Shown here piece by piece: positions 27,494-35,939 of a stretch of DNA of 64,000 bases; position 1 is the stretch's first letter, and every line of letters starts with the position of its first letter. The notes beneath the pieces are model-generated. The model had not been told where the DNA came from. It searched no databases and saw only the letters and a program-made list of their open reading frames with translations. Origin of the DNA: Bacillota bacterium (lineage in GTDB: Bacteria; Bacillota; Clostridia; Acetivibrionales; DTU013); contig JAFABI010000103.1 in NCBI GenBank assembly GCA_023426125.1, positions 215,143 through 279,142 of the forward strand. The letters run 5' to 3'. The translations under genes and the position numbers were made by a program.

Positions 27494-29713
27494 TTAACAT
27501 TTCTTGCTGTCTTCTTTCTTTTGGTATACGCCGGGCGTAGTGTGCTCGTATTTTTTGAAGATCCGAATAAAATGGATATCACTAGTGAAACCAATTTTTT
27601 CCGCAATTTCCTTGATGGTAAGGTTCTGGGACTCCATGAGCTTTTTGGCACCGTCGATACGTAAACGGTTCATGTATTCCACTATGCCGAGGCCGTACTC
27701 CTTCTTAAACACCTTGGACACATATGTCGTGCTTACCTTCACCTGATCGGAAATATAGTAGAGACCAAGGTAAGGCTGATTATAATTGGTTTCGATGATT
27801 TTTTTGATTTTGCAAGCCAGCTTGTCCTTTTGTTTGGAAGCGTACTGGTTATTATGCTGCTCCAGTTGGCACAGCATCTCGCGCAGGCATTGCGGCAACT
27901 CCGGCGTGTCCGTGCAGTTTTTGATGGCCTGCAAATGCTTGGGAGCAAGTGCGGTGTGCTGCCGGGCATCCTCCGTCTCGACATACTGCAGCGCGGTGTT
28001 GATTACCGTATAGCGCCGGCTCATGCTCACATAGGGCTCGGTGACGGCTATGTATTTTTCGAACAGCGCTGGGATCATCTCGCCGGCGCTGGCGTATTCC
28101 CTCAGACGCAGCGCCTTCTGCCACCGCTCCAACAGAAGAACTCCCTCCATGTTCTGCACGGCAGCTAGTTCTTTGGCAGAGTCGTCCGCCCCCATCTGTC
28201 CCCGCAGACGGATCAGCGTCTGCTCGTAAATGGATACCAGTTGATCGATTGTAATGAACTCATCGCTCTGCCGGGCGGCTGCCTCAGTCTGGCACTCTAT
28301 CAAGAAAATCTCCCTCAGGCGCAGCACATGGCTTTGGCCGGAAGTCTCATAGTTCAACAAAAACATGGCAGTACCGCCCATTAATGTCGGAACCACATCT
28401 ACCGAGCCGCATTCACGCTCAAACACATCCCCTGCGCGGAAAAGCCAATGGCAGATGCGGTTTTCGTCCTTCTCGAAGGACACATCCAACAGCAAAAGGG
28501 AATAATAAACATAATCTAGCGTGATGCCACTGGTCTGCAACAGATTTCCAATAATGCCCGAGTCGGCCAGCCGCTGGCTGAGGATATCAGTCAACACGCC
28601 TTTTTTCAGCGACCAGAGCATTTTTCCGTTCAAACGGGCGGCGTTTTCGTTTTCACGGATAAGTTCGTTAATACGCTGCTCAAACTCGTAATAGTCCATC
28701 CGTGCTCCCCCGTGGGCGCTGTCCAACAGGCGGAGCGTTTTTTCAATGGGAGCGTGGTGCTTCCAACTGAGGAAAAGGGAAAATGACACCCCCACCGCCG
28801 TGCATAGCAGGATTGCAGCAATCAGCAAGTGCTGCACCTGGGTAATTGAGGCCAGCAGAACCGCCAGATCGCTGACCACCACATAGTAAAATGAACCGTA
28901 GGAAGACGGTGTGCGCCAGCCGATGAAAGAGCCGTTTTGAATCTCCTGCGAGGTGGATTCCGTACCGTTGAACAGCGGCAGTACCTCCTGCATAGAGGGA
29001 TGGACTGTATCCTGAGCCACCTGATACAGCTCGTTGGCGATGTTGAACACAGCTACGGAGGTGCTCCTGTCGCGGGGCCGGGTCATGTTCAGCAGACGGG
29101 CAAATTCTGTGCCGTCCACACAGATCACCAGTACGGAGGAATGGCCCGCATCGGCACCCATATACATCTGCTGGCGCAAGTACAGCTTCATCTCACCGGG
29201 TACCGCCGCATAAAAAAAGAAGCCGGTTTGTTCTGATAAAAGGATGTCCTCCCGCCAGGAGGAATAACCGATATCGGTGAGATTGTTGCTTAGCAAAAAA
29301 TATCCTTTGGAAAAGTAGCTGCCCCTTGTGCCGACCACATAATCCTGCGTTGGATAATACAGGTATACATCCTCCACAAAAGCATTGGCCATTTTGATAT
29401 TGTACAGCAGCTCGGAAAAACTGTAAGTTGCTGACGTCACAAAGTCGGCTTTGCCGGGCGCCGCCTGCAGCGTCATGTTCTGATTGTTTAGCATCAGCTC
29501 AATCACTAACTGTTTCAAAGTAAGCATATACCGGTCAACACTACGCTGCACCGAAGTGATGGTTTCACTATGCTCCTGAATCTTATCCGCCTTCATCAAG
29601 GCGATTATCTTTAGATTGACCACGAATAGCGATACAAAAAGCACCAAAAATCCTGCCATCAGTGAGAGCACCCAGTGTTTGCCCAACTTGGATAGACGAA
29701 ATCTGCAAAGCAT
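27494..29713 (-). CDS. Membrane-anchored AraC family regulator (module 3)
   Basis: About 739 residues. The ATG at 29713 has AGAAAGAAG upstream and opens directly into LCRFRLSKLGKHWVLSL and a transmembrane helix. A Cache-like extracellular domain, a second helix (LLIAAILLCTAVGVSFSLFL) and a cytoplasmic linker follow. The C-terminal AraC domain shows LYYISDQVKVSTTYVSKVFK and IKEIAEKIGFTSDIHFIRIF, ending TTPGVYQKK. It is organised like the module 2 regulator but the sensor part is different in sequence. It probably senses the module 3 substrate and acts at the promoter at 27302-27330. Confidence 0.92.
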   Translation of the reverse strand: MLCRFRLSKLGKHWVLSLMAGFLVLFVSLFVVNLKIIALMKADKIQEHSETITSVQRSVDRYMLTLKQLVIELMLNNQNMTLQAAPGKADFVTSATYSFSELLYNIKMANAFVEDVYLYYPTQDYVVGTRGSYFSKGYFLLSNNLTDIGYSSWREDILLSEQTGFFFYAAVPGEMKLYLRQQMYMGADAGHSSVLVICVDGTEFARLLNMTRPRDRSTSVAVFNIANELYQVAQDTVHPSMQEVLPLFNGTESTSQEIQNGSFIGWRTPSSYGSFYYVVVSDLAVLLASITQVQHLLIAAILLCTAVGVSFSLFLSWKHHAPIEKTLRLLDSAHGGARMDYYEFEQRINELIRENENAARLNGKMLWSLKKGVLTDILSQRLADSGIIGNLLQTSGITLDYVYYSLLLLDVSFEKDENRICHWLFRAGDVFERECGSVDVVPTLMGGTAMFLLNYETSGQSHVLRLREIFLIECQTEAAARQSDEFITIDQLVSIYEQTLIRLRGQMGADDSAKELAAVQNMEGVLLLERWQKALRLREYASAGEMIPALFEKYIAVTEPYVSMSRRYTVINTALQYVETEDARQHTALAPKHLQAIKNCTDTPELPQCLREMLCQLEQHNNQYASKQKDKLACKIKKIIETNYNQPYLGLYYISDQVKVSTTYVSKVFKKEYGLGIVEYMNRLRIDGAKKLMESQNLTIKEIAEKIGFTSDIHFIRIFKKYEHTTPGVYQKKEDSKKC

Positions 29714-29903
29714 TATGATCACTTCTTTCTGATGTTGCTGCCCGAAATATATGCCAAGACACACTCCGATGCGAAAAAGCCTTTCCCTACGGAAACCATT
29801 ATATCATACTGTGCAAACACCGCAAAGTCATATTTATTCACCTTTTTCACATATGCATAATTTTTTCTATCCGGTTGCGATATGCCCCACTTTTTTGAGA
29901 ACT

Positions 29904-31556
29904 CTACGCCTTTCTATGCCTCTTGTAATTTTCGTGCCCTCCGGACAGATTGTAAACCTTTTTAAACCCGCTGTTCAAAAGGATATTCTGCGCGGCATTG
30001 CCTGTGACGCCTTTGTTGCAGTACGTGACTATCTCGCTGTCCCTGTCGAGCTGGTCCATATGGTTTCTCAGGCACTCCTGGGGAATGCTGACCGCCTCGT
30101 CAACATGGGCTTGATCAAACTGCTGCCGTGTCCTTGCGTCGATGATTGTAAGCTTATCGCCTTTTATTTTTCTCTCTTCCAGCTCGTTGGCCGATATAAG
30201 CTTTCTTCCTCTATGAATATCATTTTCCAGGATCATGCCGGTATAAATGACCGGGTCTCTGGTGGTAGAGAACGGCGGAGCGTAGGCAAGGTCCAGATGG
30301 GAAAGGTCTTCCGCCGTCGCGCCGAAGGTGATGGCCGCGGCAAATACGTCAATCCGCTTGTCAACCCCTGACTTTCCTACGATCTGGGCGCCGAGGATCC
30401 GCCCCGTCGCTCTGTCGGCCACAGCTTTTATGACCATTTCCTTTCCCTTGAAATATGCAGGCCTGTCAGGCTTTATATTATGGCATACGACTGCGTCAAA
30501 ACCTTCCTTTATAGCTTCACTTTCTGTAAGCCCGGTCACGGCGACCGTCATATCAAATACCCTGAAAATCCCGGTACCCAGAATGCCCCTGAATTCAAGA
30601 CTGCCTCCGGTTATCCGGTCGCCCGCGATTCTCCCGGTTTTATTGGCTGTTGAGCCCAGCGGCCTGTAGACAGGCTTTCCGGTAATTGCGCTGTAGCTTT
30701 CTGCGCAATCCCCGCAGGCATAGATGTATTCAATATTGGTCTGCATTCCTTTATTTACTTTAATGGCTCCTGTAGAGCCGGTTTCAACCCCAGCCTTCAC
30801 AGCAAGCCTTACATTGGGCCTGATGCCTGCCGACAATATCACAAAATCCGTGTCAATTGCCTTTCCGCTTTTCAATATGGCCCTGTCAGCCGCAGGCTCA
30901 CCGCTGAAAGCCGTAACCATACCCTTCAGGACAAGGTTGATCTCCTTTTCCCTTAGATATTCCTCCAGATAAACGGCTACATCCTTTTCCAGAGAAGGCA
31001 TGACATGCTCCGCCATCTCAACCATGGTGACGTCAATACCCCTGTTTTTCAGGTTCTCCGCCATTTCCAACCCGATAAATCCGGAACCTGCGATTACTGC
31101 CTTTCGGGGATTGCGTTTAAATAGAAAATCCCGTATCCTGTCCGCACTGCCAACATTGCGAAGCGTAAAGACATTTGGCTTTGACACGCCTTCAATCGAA
31201 GGAACGACAGCTTCGGCTCCCGTAGCAATTACCAGCGTGTCGAAGGTTTCGTCGAACTCCTCCCCTGTATCCAGATTCAAAACCTTTATGTACTTTTCCG
31301 CTGTGACGATGTCTAAAACCTGGTGACGGGTAAAAACATCAACATTGTATTTATGTTTGAAAAAAGCTGCATCCCGCGGAACAAGCTGTTCTCTGGTTTC
31401 CACCTCGGTTCCGATATAATACGGCAGTCCGCAGGAAGAGTAGGAAATGTCCTCGTCCATATCGAATATCTTGATTTCCGCCTTTTCATCATTTCTCCTG
31501 GCTTTGGCTGCGGCTGAAGTTCCGGCGGCAACTGCGCCTATAATGACGATTTTCAT
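29904..31556 (-). CDS. CoA-disulfide reductase-like flavoprotein with C-terminal rhodanese domain
   Basis: About 550 residues from the ATG at 31556 (AAGGAGAT 6 nt upstream). The N-terminus MKIVIIGAVAAGTSAAAKAR binds FAD, SYSSCGLPYYIG carries the single redox Cys of the CoA-disulfide reductase group, and GSGFIGLEMAENL is the NAD(P)H-binding loop. The last 100 residues form a rhodanese domain with the Cys loop YCNKGVTGNAA. Relatives of this fused form reduce CoA disulfides, CoA-persulfides or polysulfide. It stands alone on the minus strand. A role in sulfide, persulfide or redox defence is inference. Confidence 0.93.
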   Translation of the reverse strand: MKIVIIGAVAAGTSAAAKARRNDEKAEIKIFDMDEDISYSSCGLPYYIGTEVETREQLVPRDAAFFKHKYNVDVFTRHQVLDIVTAEKYIKVLNLDTGEEFDETFDTLVIATGAEAVVPSIEGVSKPNVFTLRNVGSADRIRDFLFKRNPRKAVIAGSGFIGLEMAENLKNRGIDVTMVEMAEHVMPSLEKDVAVYLEEYLREKEINLVLKGMVTAFSGEPAADRAILKSGKAIDTDFVILSAGIRPNVRLAVKAGVETGSTGAIKVNKGMQTNIEYIYACGDCAESYSAITGKPVYRPLGSTANKTGRIAGDRITGGSLEFRGILGTGIFRVFDMTVAVTGLTESEAIKEGFDAVVCHNIKPDRPAYFKGKEMVIKAVADRATGRILGAQIVGKSGVDKRIDVFAAAITFGATAEDLSHLDLAYAPPFSTTRDPVIYTGMILENDIHRGRKLISANELEERKIKGDKLTIIDARTRQQFDQAHVDEAVSIPQECLRNHMDQLDRDSEIVTYCNKGVTGNAAQNILLNSGFKKVYNLSGGHENYKRHRKA

Positions 31557-31698
31557 AGATCGATCTCCTTGCAAGGTTTCATATCAATATATGTAAAATA
31601 CCCTATTCTGCAACAGATCAATCATGCTATGATCATTTTTGTCTGGAGTAAAGGCTTTTCCTTAGAGACTTTGACAACGCAGTAGACTAATAGCATGT

Positions 31699-31727
31699 CA
31701 TGTCAAGGGGACAGGTACATTGACATG
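31699..31727. repeat. Partial GGGGAC-core hairpin
   Basis: CATGTCA and TGACATG flank AGGGGACAGGTACAT. The same words occur inside the left arm of the large palindrome at 60666-60748, so this looks like one arm of that element. Confidence 0.5.
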
Positions 31728-31743
31728 AGGATGTAAATCGACT

Positions 31744-31766
31744 GCAGGGGCGCGCATTACGCGTCA
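31744..31766. repeat. TGTAGGGGCG-type fragment
   Basis: GCAGGGGCGCGCATTACGCG matches the left end of the elements at 2488 and 63223 with two changes. It directly precedes the 100-bp element at 31778. Confidence 0.5.
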
Positions 31767-31777
31767 CCTTGACACCC

Positions 31778-31877
31778 TGTCATTGCGAGCAGAACGTAAG
31801 TGGAGGGAAGCAATCTCAATGATGCTATCCTTGCTAGAAGTTGAGATTGCCGCGTCGCAGGGCTCCTCGCAATGACA
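31778..31877. repeat. 100-bp MITE-like element, copy 1
   Basis: Exactly 100 bp, with perfect 12-bp terminal inverted repeats TGTCATTGCGAG / CTCGCAATGACA and an inner inverted repeat GCAATCTCA / TGAGATTGC. It is about 95 percent identical, in opposite orientation, to the element at 42778-42877. TTGACACCC flanks the same end in both copies. It has no coding capacity. Confidence 0.75.
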
Positions 31878-31904
31878 TCCAGGGAGCTATCCACCTTAGT
31901 TCGG

Positions 31905-31968
31905 AAAATACACGGGGACGGTTCTACTGTATGCTTTGGCATACAGTAGAACCGTCCCCGTGTATTTT
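31905..31968. repeat. Perfect 30-bp palindrome with 4-nt loop
   Basis: The arms 31905-31934 and 31939-31968 are exactly complementary over 30 bp around TTTG. The outer part reads AAAATACACGGGGACGG, so in both directions the hairpin ends in A/T runs and could terminate transcription. The core GGGGACGG links it to the other hairpins of the window. No inserted gene or transposase is present. Confidence 0.8.
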
Positions 31969-32025
31969 TTGTGCCTGGACCATCGCCGAAGCTTCCGGCG
32001 CGGAATAACCAGGATGCCTGGCAAA

Positions 32026-32556
32026 TCAGGACTTCAGGCCGTCGGCATTTTTGCACACCTCGTAGATTTCGTCGTATTTCTGATCAATCAGAGGCGTTAC
32101 CTGCTCGGTTTTCTTCCTTTGGATGCGCAGGTAGCAGAAATATGGGAGGATCCAGCCTGCGAAGGCGGGTATCGCCAGAAGAACAGAAAGAGGCAGCATG
32201 CCTGCAAGATAGGCGAATACAGAGCCGGCCATAAACGCCGTACCGGCAATACCGACGGCATAAGCGACAGCGGAAGCGCCCAGTACCTTGGAAACCTCCA
32301 GTCTTTCAATTTCCGAAGCACAGGCCTCGAATTGACGCTGCAGTCTGGTCAGCTCCGCTTTATTGCGGATCTTCCGGTCACGCTTGAACTTCATGGTTAC
32401 GGAACCAAAACTCTGTATGGGAACGGAGGTGCCCTCCAGTGTCCAGCCGAAATTGTTGTATCCGTCGGCATATACCGATTCCATACTGCGTTTTACCGTG
32501 ACATCCTTGTACTCATAGCCTACAAAGCCGTTTGCATTTTTTGTAAATTCATTCAT
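32026..32556 (-). CDS. Conserved membrane protein of unknown function
   Basis: 176 residues. I do not recognise the family. The N-terminal 100 residues are polar (MNEFTKNANGFVGYEYKDVT) with a coiled-coil-like stretch around residues 65-95 (RLQRQFEACASEIERLE). Two hydrophobic helices follow (AYAVGIAGTAFMAGSVFAY and LPLSVLLAIPAFAGWILPYF) and then a basic tail. AAAGGAG lies 7 nt before the ATG. It follows the OmpR/HK genes on the same strand but a terminator at 32756-32782 separates them, so it has its own transcript. Confidence 0.75.
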   Translation of the reverse strand: MNEFTKNANGFVGYEYKDVTVKRSMESVYADGYNNFGWTLEGTSVPIQSFGSVTMKFKRDRKIRNKAELTRLQRQFEACASEIERLEVSKVLGASAVAYAVGIAGTAFMAGSVFAYLAGMLPLSVLLAIPAFAGWILPYFCYLRIQRKKTEQVTPLIDQKYDEIYEVCKNADGLKS

Positions 32557-32755
32557 GATGGTTCTCCTTTACCTGATAATATTTCGGACCTTTTCTGATC
32601 CGTTTGATGCAACCATTCTATCGCTGTAATGTTTACGAATTGCTTTCAAAATGTTTATAAAATATTAATTCCTTACCCCATCCTACAGATTCCCTTGCAT
32701 CAAACCACATGAATCAAACAGCCTATAGCACATTATGGCAATATGATTCCAGACA

Positions 32756-32782
32756 TAAAAAAAGCATGGGACCCCACCATGC
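32756..32782 (-). terminator. Terminator after response regulator/kinase operon
   Basis: On the minus strand GCATGG, a 7-nt loop and CCATGC are followed by TTTTTTT. It lies about 110 bp after the kinase stop. The rest of the 333-bp gap 32557-32889 shows no other gene. Confidence 0.75.
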
Positions 32783-32889
32783 CAAAGGATTATGAAAATG
32801 CGTTATTCACCTCTAAACATTGACTTTGCGACAGCAGCATATCCACAACCGGAAGTCTGCCATGGATGGAATATGCTTCGCCAAATTGC

Positions 32890-33960
32890 TTATGGTCCGA
32901 CTTTCAGCCTTACGATGAAGGTTGTCCCTTTGCCCGGTTCGCTCTTTACCGATATGGAGCCACCCGCCAGCTCAATGACACGCAGTGAAAGCGCAAGGCC
33001 AAGACCGTTGCCTTCCTGGGAACGGGATGTATCTCCCTGATAGAATTTATCAAAAATGTGCTTCATGGTTTCCTCGCTCATGCCGCAGCCGGTGTCGGAT
33101 ATGGATACCGTCACGGTATCCTCATCCGAGACTTGCACCAGGGTGATTTTGCCACCAGGTTCAGTGAATTTCAGAGCATTTGAAAGAAGGTTGTGCCATA
33201 CGATTTCCAGCATGCTTTCATCGGCATATAGCATAGCCCGGTCCTCTATATCTGCCATCAGCTCAATACCCTTCTGCTCCAATGCATTCTCAAAGGCAAG
33301 CGCGCAGTCACAGAGCTGGCGGCATAGGTCAAAGTGCCCGGTGGCAGGGGTGATCTCCTGATTTTCCAGCTTGCTGAGCTTTAGGATATTGGTCACGAGC
33401 TCCGTCAGATTTTTGCTTGCGGTGATGATGGTGTCGGTGTATTCCTTGCGCTTTTCCGGCGACAAATCCTGTTTTTGCAGCGCCATGGCGTAGCTCTGGA
33501 TTACCGACAGCGGTGTCCTGATTTCATGGGACACATTGGCGATAAAGTCGTTTTTCAATGTCTCGATGCTCCCCAGTTCCTCCACCATCTTGTTGAAATC
33601 CTCAAACATCACGTCTACATAATCCAGCTTGTCTGCGGTGTGCGCAGGTTCCAGGCAAACGGAAAAATCGCCCTCGGCGACTTGTTTCGCGGCTTCACTG
33701 AGTTTTCTCATGGGTTTGTCATAGGCACGGAGCTTTTGGCGGGCAGTGACAAGGCAAAAAACGGCGGCAACAATAGCCCAATACCCCAGCATCCCCCAGA
33801 TATATTCCGGCGGAAAACTGCCAAAAGGCACGTATTCGTTATAGATCATCCACTGTCCGGCGGAAAGCGTCAGCAATACAAAATAGGTCAGAGCGACTTC
33901 CTTCCAGGTGAAATGCTTTGCCTTTACCCGCACGTCCTTTGCAATCTGCTTCTTTTTCAT
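32890..33960 (-). CDS. Sensor histidine kinase (HisKA type)
   Basis: 356 residues. Two transmembrane helices near residues 19-38 and 51-70 are separated by only about a dozen residues, so the sensing part outside the membrane is tiny. A HAMP domain follows (AYDKPMRKLSEAAKQV), then the H box FIANVSHEIRTPLSVIQS, N box VWHNLLSNALKFTE, and G boxes ISDTGCGMS and GNGLGLALSL. It overlaps the response-regulator gene by 4 nt (ATGA) and is its partner. The small sensor loop resembles kinases that detect envelope stress or antibiotics through a membrane partner, but the signal is unknown. Confidence 0.95.
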   Translation of the reverse strand: MKKKQIAKDVRVKAKHFTWKEVALTYFVLLTLSAGQWMIYNEYVPFGSFPPEYIWGMLGYWAIVAAVFCLVTARQKLRAYDKPMRKLSEAAKQVAEGDFSVCLEPAHTADKLDYVDVMFEDFNKMVEELGSIETLKNDFIANVSHEIRTPLSVIQSYAMALQKQDLSPEKRKEYTDTIITASKNLTELVTNILKLSKLENQEITPATGHFDLCRQLCDCALAFENALEQKGIELMADIEDRAMLYADESMLEIVWHNLLSNALKFTEPGGKITLVQVSDEDTVTVSISDTGCGMSEETMKHIFDKFYQGDTSRSQEGNGLGLALSLRVIELAGGSISVKSEPGKGTTFIVRLKVGP

Positions 33961-34628
33961 ACCGGTACCGCCTTATATCCCAAACCATGCACGGTGACGA
34001 TCTTGAAATCCTCACAGCAGGAAAACTTATCCCGCAGCTTTGTGATATACACATCCACAGCACGCAGACTGGTCTCTCTCTCGATGCCCCAGAACTCGTC
34101 CATCAGCTGCGCCCGGGAGAAGGTGCGCTTCGGATAGGACAGCAGCTTGTAAAGGATATTGAATTCACGGACAGTCACCGGAATTTCTTCACCGTTCACC
34201 GTCGCAGCCGTCGCGTCTGCATCCAATACAAGACTCCCCATCGTCAGACGCTTTTCACTCGCTATATTCGCCCGGCGTAACAGTGCGCCCACACGCAGCA
34301 CCAACTCGTCCATATCGATGGGTTTTACCATATAATCGTCAATGCCGACCCGAAAACCTCTCTGCTTTGAGGAAATATCGTCACGGGCCGTCATAAACAA
34401 AATGGGGATTGTCTTGTTGACGTCCCGCACTGCTTCGGCAAATTCAAAGCCATCGATCTCCGGCATCATGATGTCCGAAATGATCAAATCGTACAGATGG
34501 TTGTACATCAAATCATATGCCTCCCGCGGATTCAAGCACCCTCCGGCCGCGTATCCGTTATCGTTCAGATACGTGCAAACCAGTTGATTGAGCTTTATAT
34601 CATCTTCAACAACAAGAATTTTAATCAT
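33957..34628 (-). CDS. OmpR/PhoB family response regulator
   Basis: About 223 residues from the ATG at 34628, which has AGGAG 6-7 nt upstream. The receiver domain has the acidic pocket (LVVEDD), the phospho-accepting Asp in LIISDIMMPEIDGFE and the conserved Lys in VKPIDM. The C-terminal winged helix shows VTVREFNILYKLLSYPKRTF and ETSLRAVDVYITKLRDKF. It is the first gene of a two-gene operon with the kinase. An 11-bp-spaced direct repeat in its promoter (34695-34713) suggests autoregulation. Confidence 0.96.
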   Translation of the reverse strand: MIKILVVEDDIKLNQLVCTYLNDNGYAAGGCLNPREAYDLMYNHLYDLIISDIMMPEIDGFEFAEAVRDVNKTIPILFMTARDDISSKQRGFRVGIDDYMVKPIDMDELVLRVGALLRRANIASEKRLTMGSLVLDADATAATVNGEEIPVTVREFNILYKLLSYPKRTFSRAQLMDEFWGIERETSLRAVDVYITKLRDKFSCCEDFKIVTVHGLGYKAVPV

Positions 34629-34682
34629 GGTTTTCTCCTTTTTTGACTTCAAAGATCATCCCAATAACATCTTTCTTGTTTT

Positions 34683-34713
34683 ATTATAAACAATATTGTT
34701 AAAGAATTGTTAA
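34683..34713 (-). promoter_or_regulatory. Promoter region with direct repeat for OmpR-type regulator
   Basis: ATTGTTAA occurs at 34695-34702 and 34706-34713, an exact 8-bp direct repeat with an 11-bp period, the usual layout of OmpR/PhoB boxes. A TATAAT on the minus strand lies at 34688-34683, just downstream, so the repeat covers the -35 area. Confidence 0.5.
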
Positions 34714-34758
34714 TCCAAGGCTATGCGTTTAAAATTTTATTAAAATAGTTCCGGATTA

Positions 34759-35817
34759 TCATCTCCGGCTCAATTGCTCATAGACTTCATTATAGTATAT
34801 TGCATTCTCAACCGGCGTATTAGGAGGAATGTGGTTGCCCACCGCCAAGAAAAAGCCCGGATATTTTTTTCCTATGTCCATGCAGCGCTTTACCTCGGCA
34901 TAGATTTCCTCTTTCGTGCCCGCAAGCAAAACCCTGGTATCCGCATTTCCAATGAATACATGGGTCCTTCCATACTTCCCGGCAATATAATCCATATCCG
35001 TCGTAGGTTCAAGGACAAAGCCATGAACTCCCGTCGCTGCAATATCATCGATAAATTGGGTGTAGCTGCCGTCCGAGGTGTAAATTATCTTCTTGCCGCT
35101 TTCCAGAAGGGGTGCGAAGCACTTTACATAGTTGGGAAAAATGTATTTCCGGTACCAGTCGGGGTGCATGAAGGCGCCGGAAGTCCAGACAATATCGTCA
35201 TGGATCATTACAACCGGCGCTTTGCACCGGGCCAATGCATCAAAATACTGCTTTATCCAGGATGCATACCGGTTTGTCACTTCCCCAAAGGCGGCCTGAT
35301 CCAGGCCTGCTGCCGCAAACAGCATATCCCAGCCGAAAATCTCGATGAGCCCCGACATGCAGGTAACGTAAATGCCCGTCATATTAACGGCATCAGGATA
35401 ATCACTGCAGTTGGCTTCATAATCCGCATCGAAATCCCGGACCAGTTTATTTCCGTCTCTCGGACCGTACATTTCCCATGGATCGAATTGCAGGGCATCC
35501 TCCGGTTCATCATAAAGCTGCCTTATGTTTGTGTCATAGTCCGTGCCACCAGCTGCATATACCGCATGCCCCATTTTTGTCGATTTTCCCTCAAACACCT
35601 GGCTATGAATCAACACATTCCACCAGAAATCGTACTTCCAGGCTTTTATAAAGCTCAAACCGGCGTTTTTCCGCACCTCGGCGGGACTATCCGCTCCGAC
35701 GTCAATCCCTGTAACCGCCTTGATCAAATCCCAATGGCAGTGTGCCGAATATTCGGTCCTCGGTACCCTGTCCGGCATTTCCAGGTTTATGGCCGACCAA
35801 CCGTCTGCGTATGACAT
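34759..35817 (-). CDS. Uroporphyrinogen decarboxylase-like (URO-D/MtaA superfamily) protein
   Basis: 352 residues with a URO-D-like barrel. Visible family features are IYVTCMSGLIEIFGWDML, VVMIHDDIVWTSGAFM, IIYTSDGSYTQFIDDI and the C-terminal FLAVGNHIPPNTPVEN. No heme biosynthesis genes are nearby and the length and motifs match the many non-heme members found in anaerobes, some of which are methyltransferases acting on corrinoid proteins. Its true reaction is unknown. It is transcribed away from the AraC regulator gene at 35940, and that regulator is the most likely controller. Confidence 0.8.
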   Translation of the reverse strand: MSYADGWSAINLEMPDRVPRTEYSAHCHWDLIKAVTGIDVGADSPAEVRKNAGLSFIKAWKYDFWWNVLIHSQVFEGKSTKMGHAVYAAGGTDYDTNIRQLYDEPEDALQFDPWEMYGPRDGNKLVRDFDADYEANCSDYPDAVNMTGIYVTCMSGLIEIFGWDMLFAAAGLDQAAFGEVTNRYASWIKQYFDALARCKAPVVMIHDDIVWTSGAFMHPDWYRKYIFPNYVKCFAPLLESGKKIIYTSDGSYTQFIDDIAATGVHGFVLEPTTDMDYIAGKYGRTHVFIGNADTRVLLAGTKEEIYAEVKRCMDIGKKYPGFFLAVGNHIPPNTPVENAIYYNEVYEQLSRR

Positions 35818-35939
35818 TTTTGATTTACCTCCTGCAAATTTTCAACAATCAATTGAAATCGACATATCTGTTCGATTATAATTGTACTATTGCCCCTCTT
35901 ATAAAAACATGGACGAAAAGGGAAGAAGCATGTACTTTT

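Larger units (their letters stand above)
31557..32025. other. Gene-free region filled with palindromic repeats
   Basis: This 469-bp stretch contains, in order, a half hairpin (31699-31727), a TGTAGGGGCG-like fragment (31744-31766), a 100-bp MITE-like element (31778-31877) and a perfect 30-bp palindrome (31905-31968). No coding frame is credible. Confidence 0.7.
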
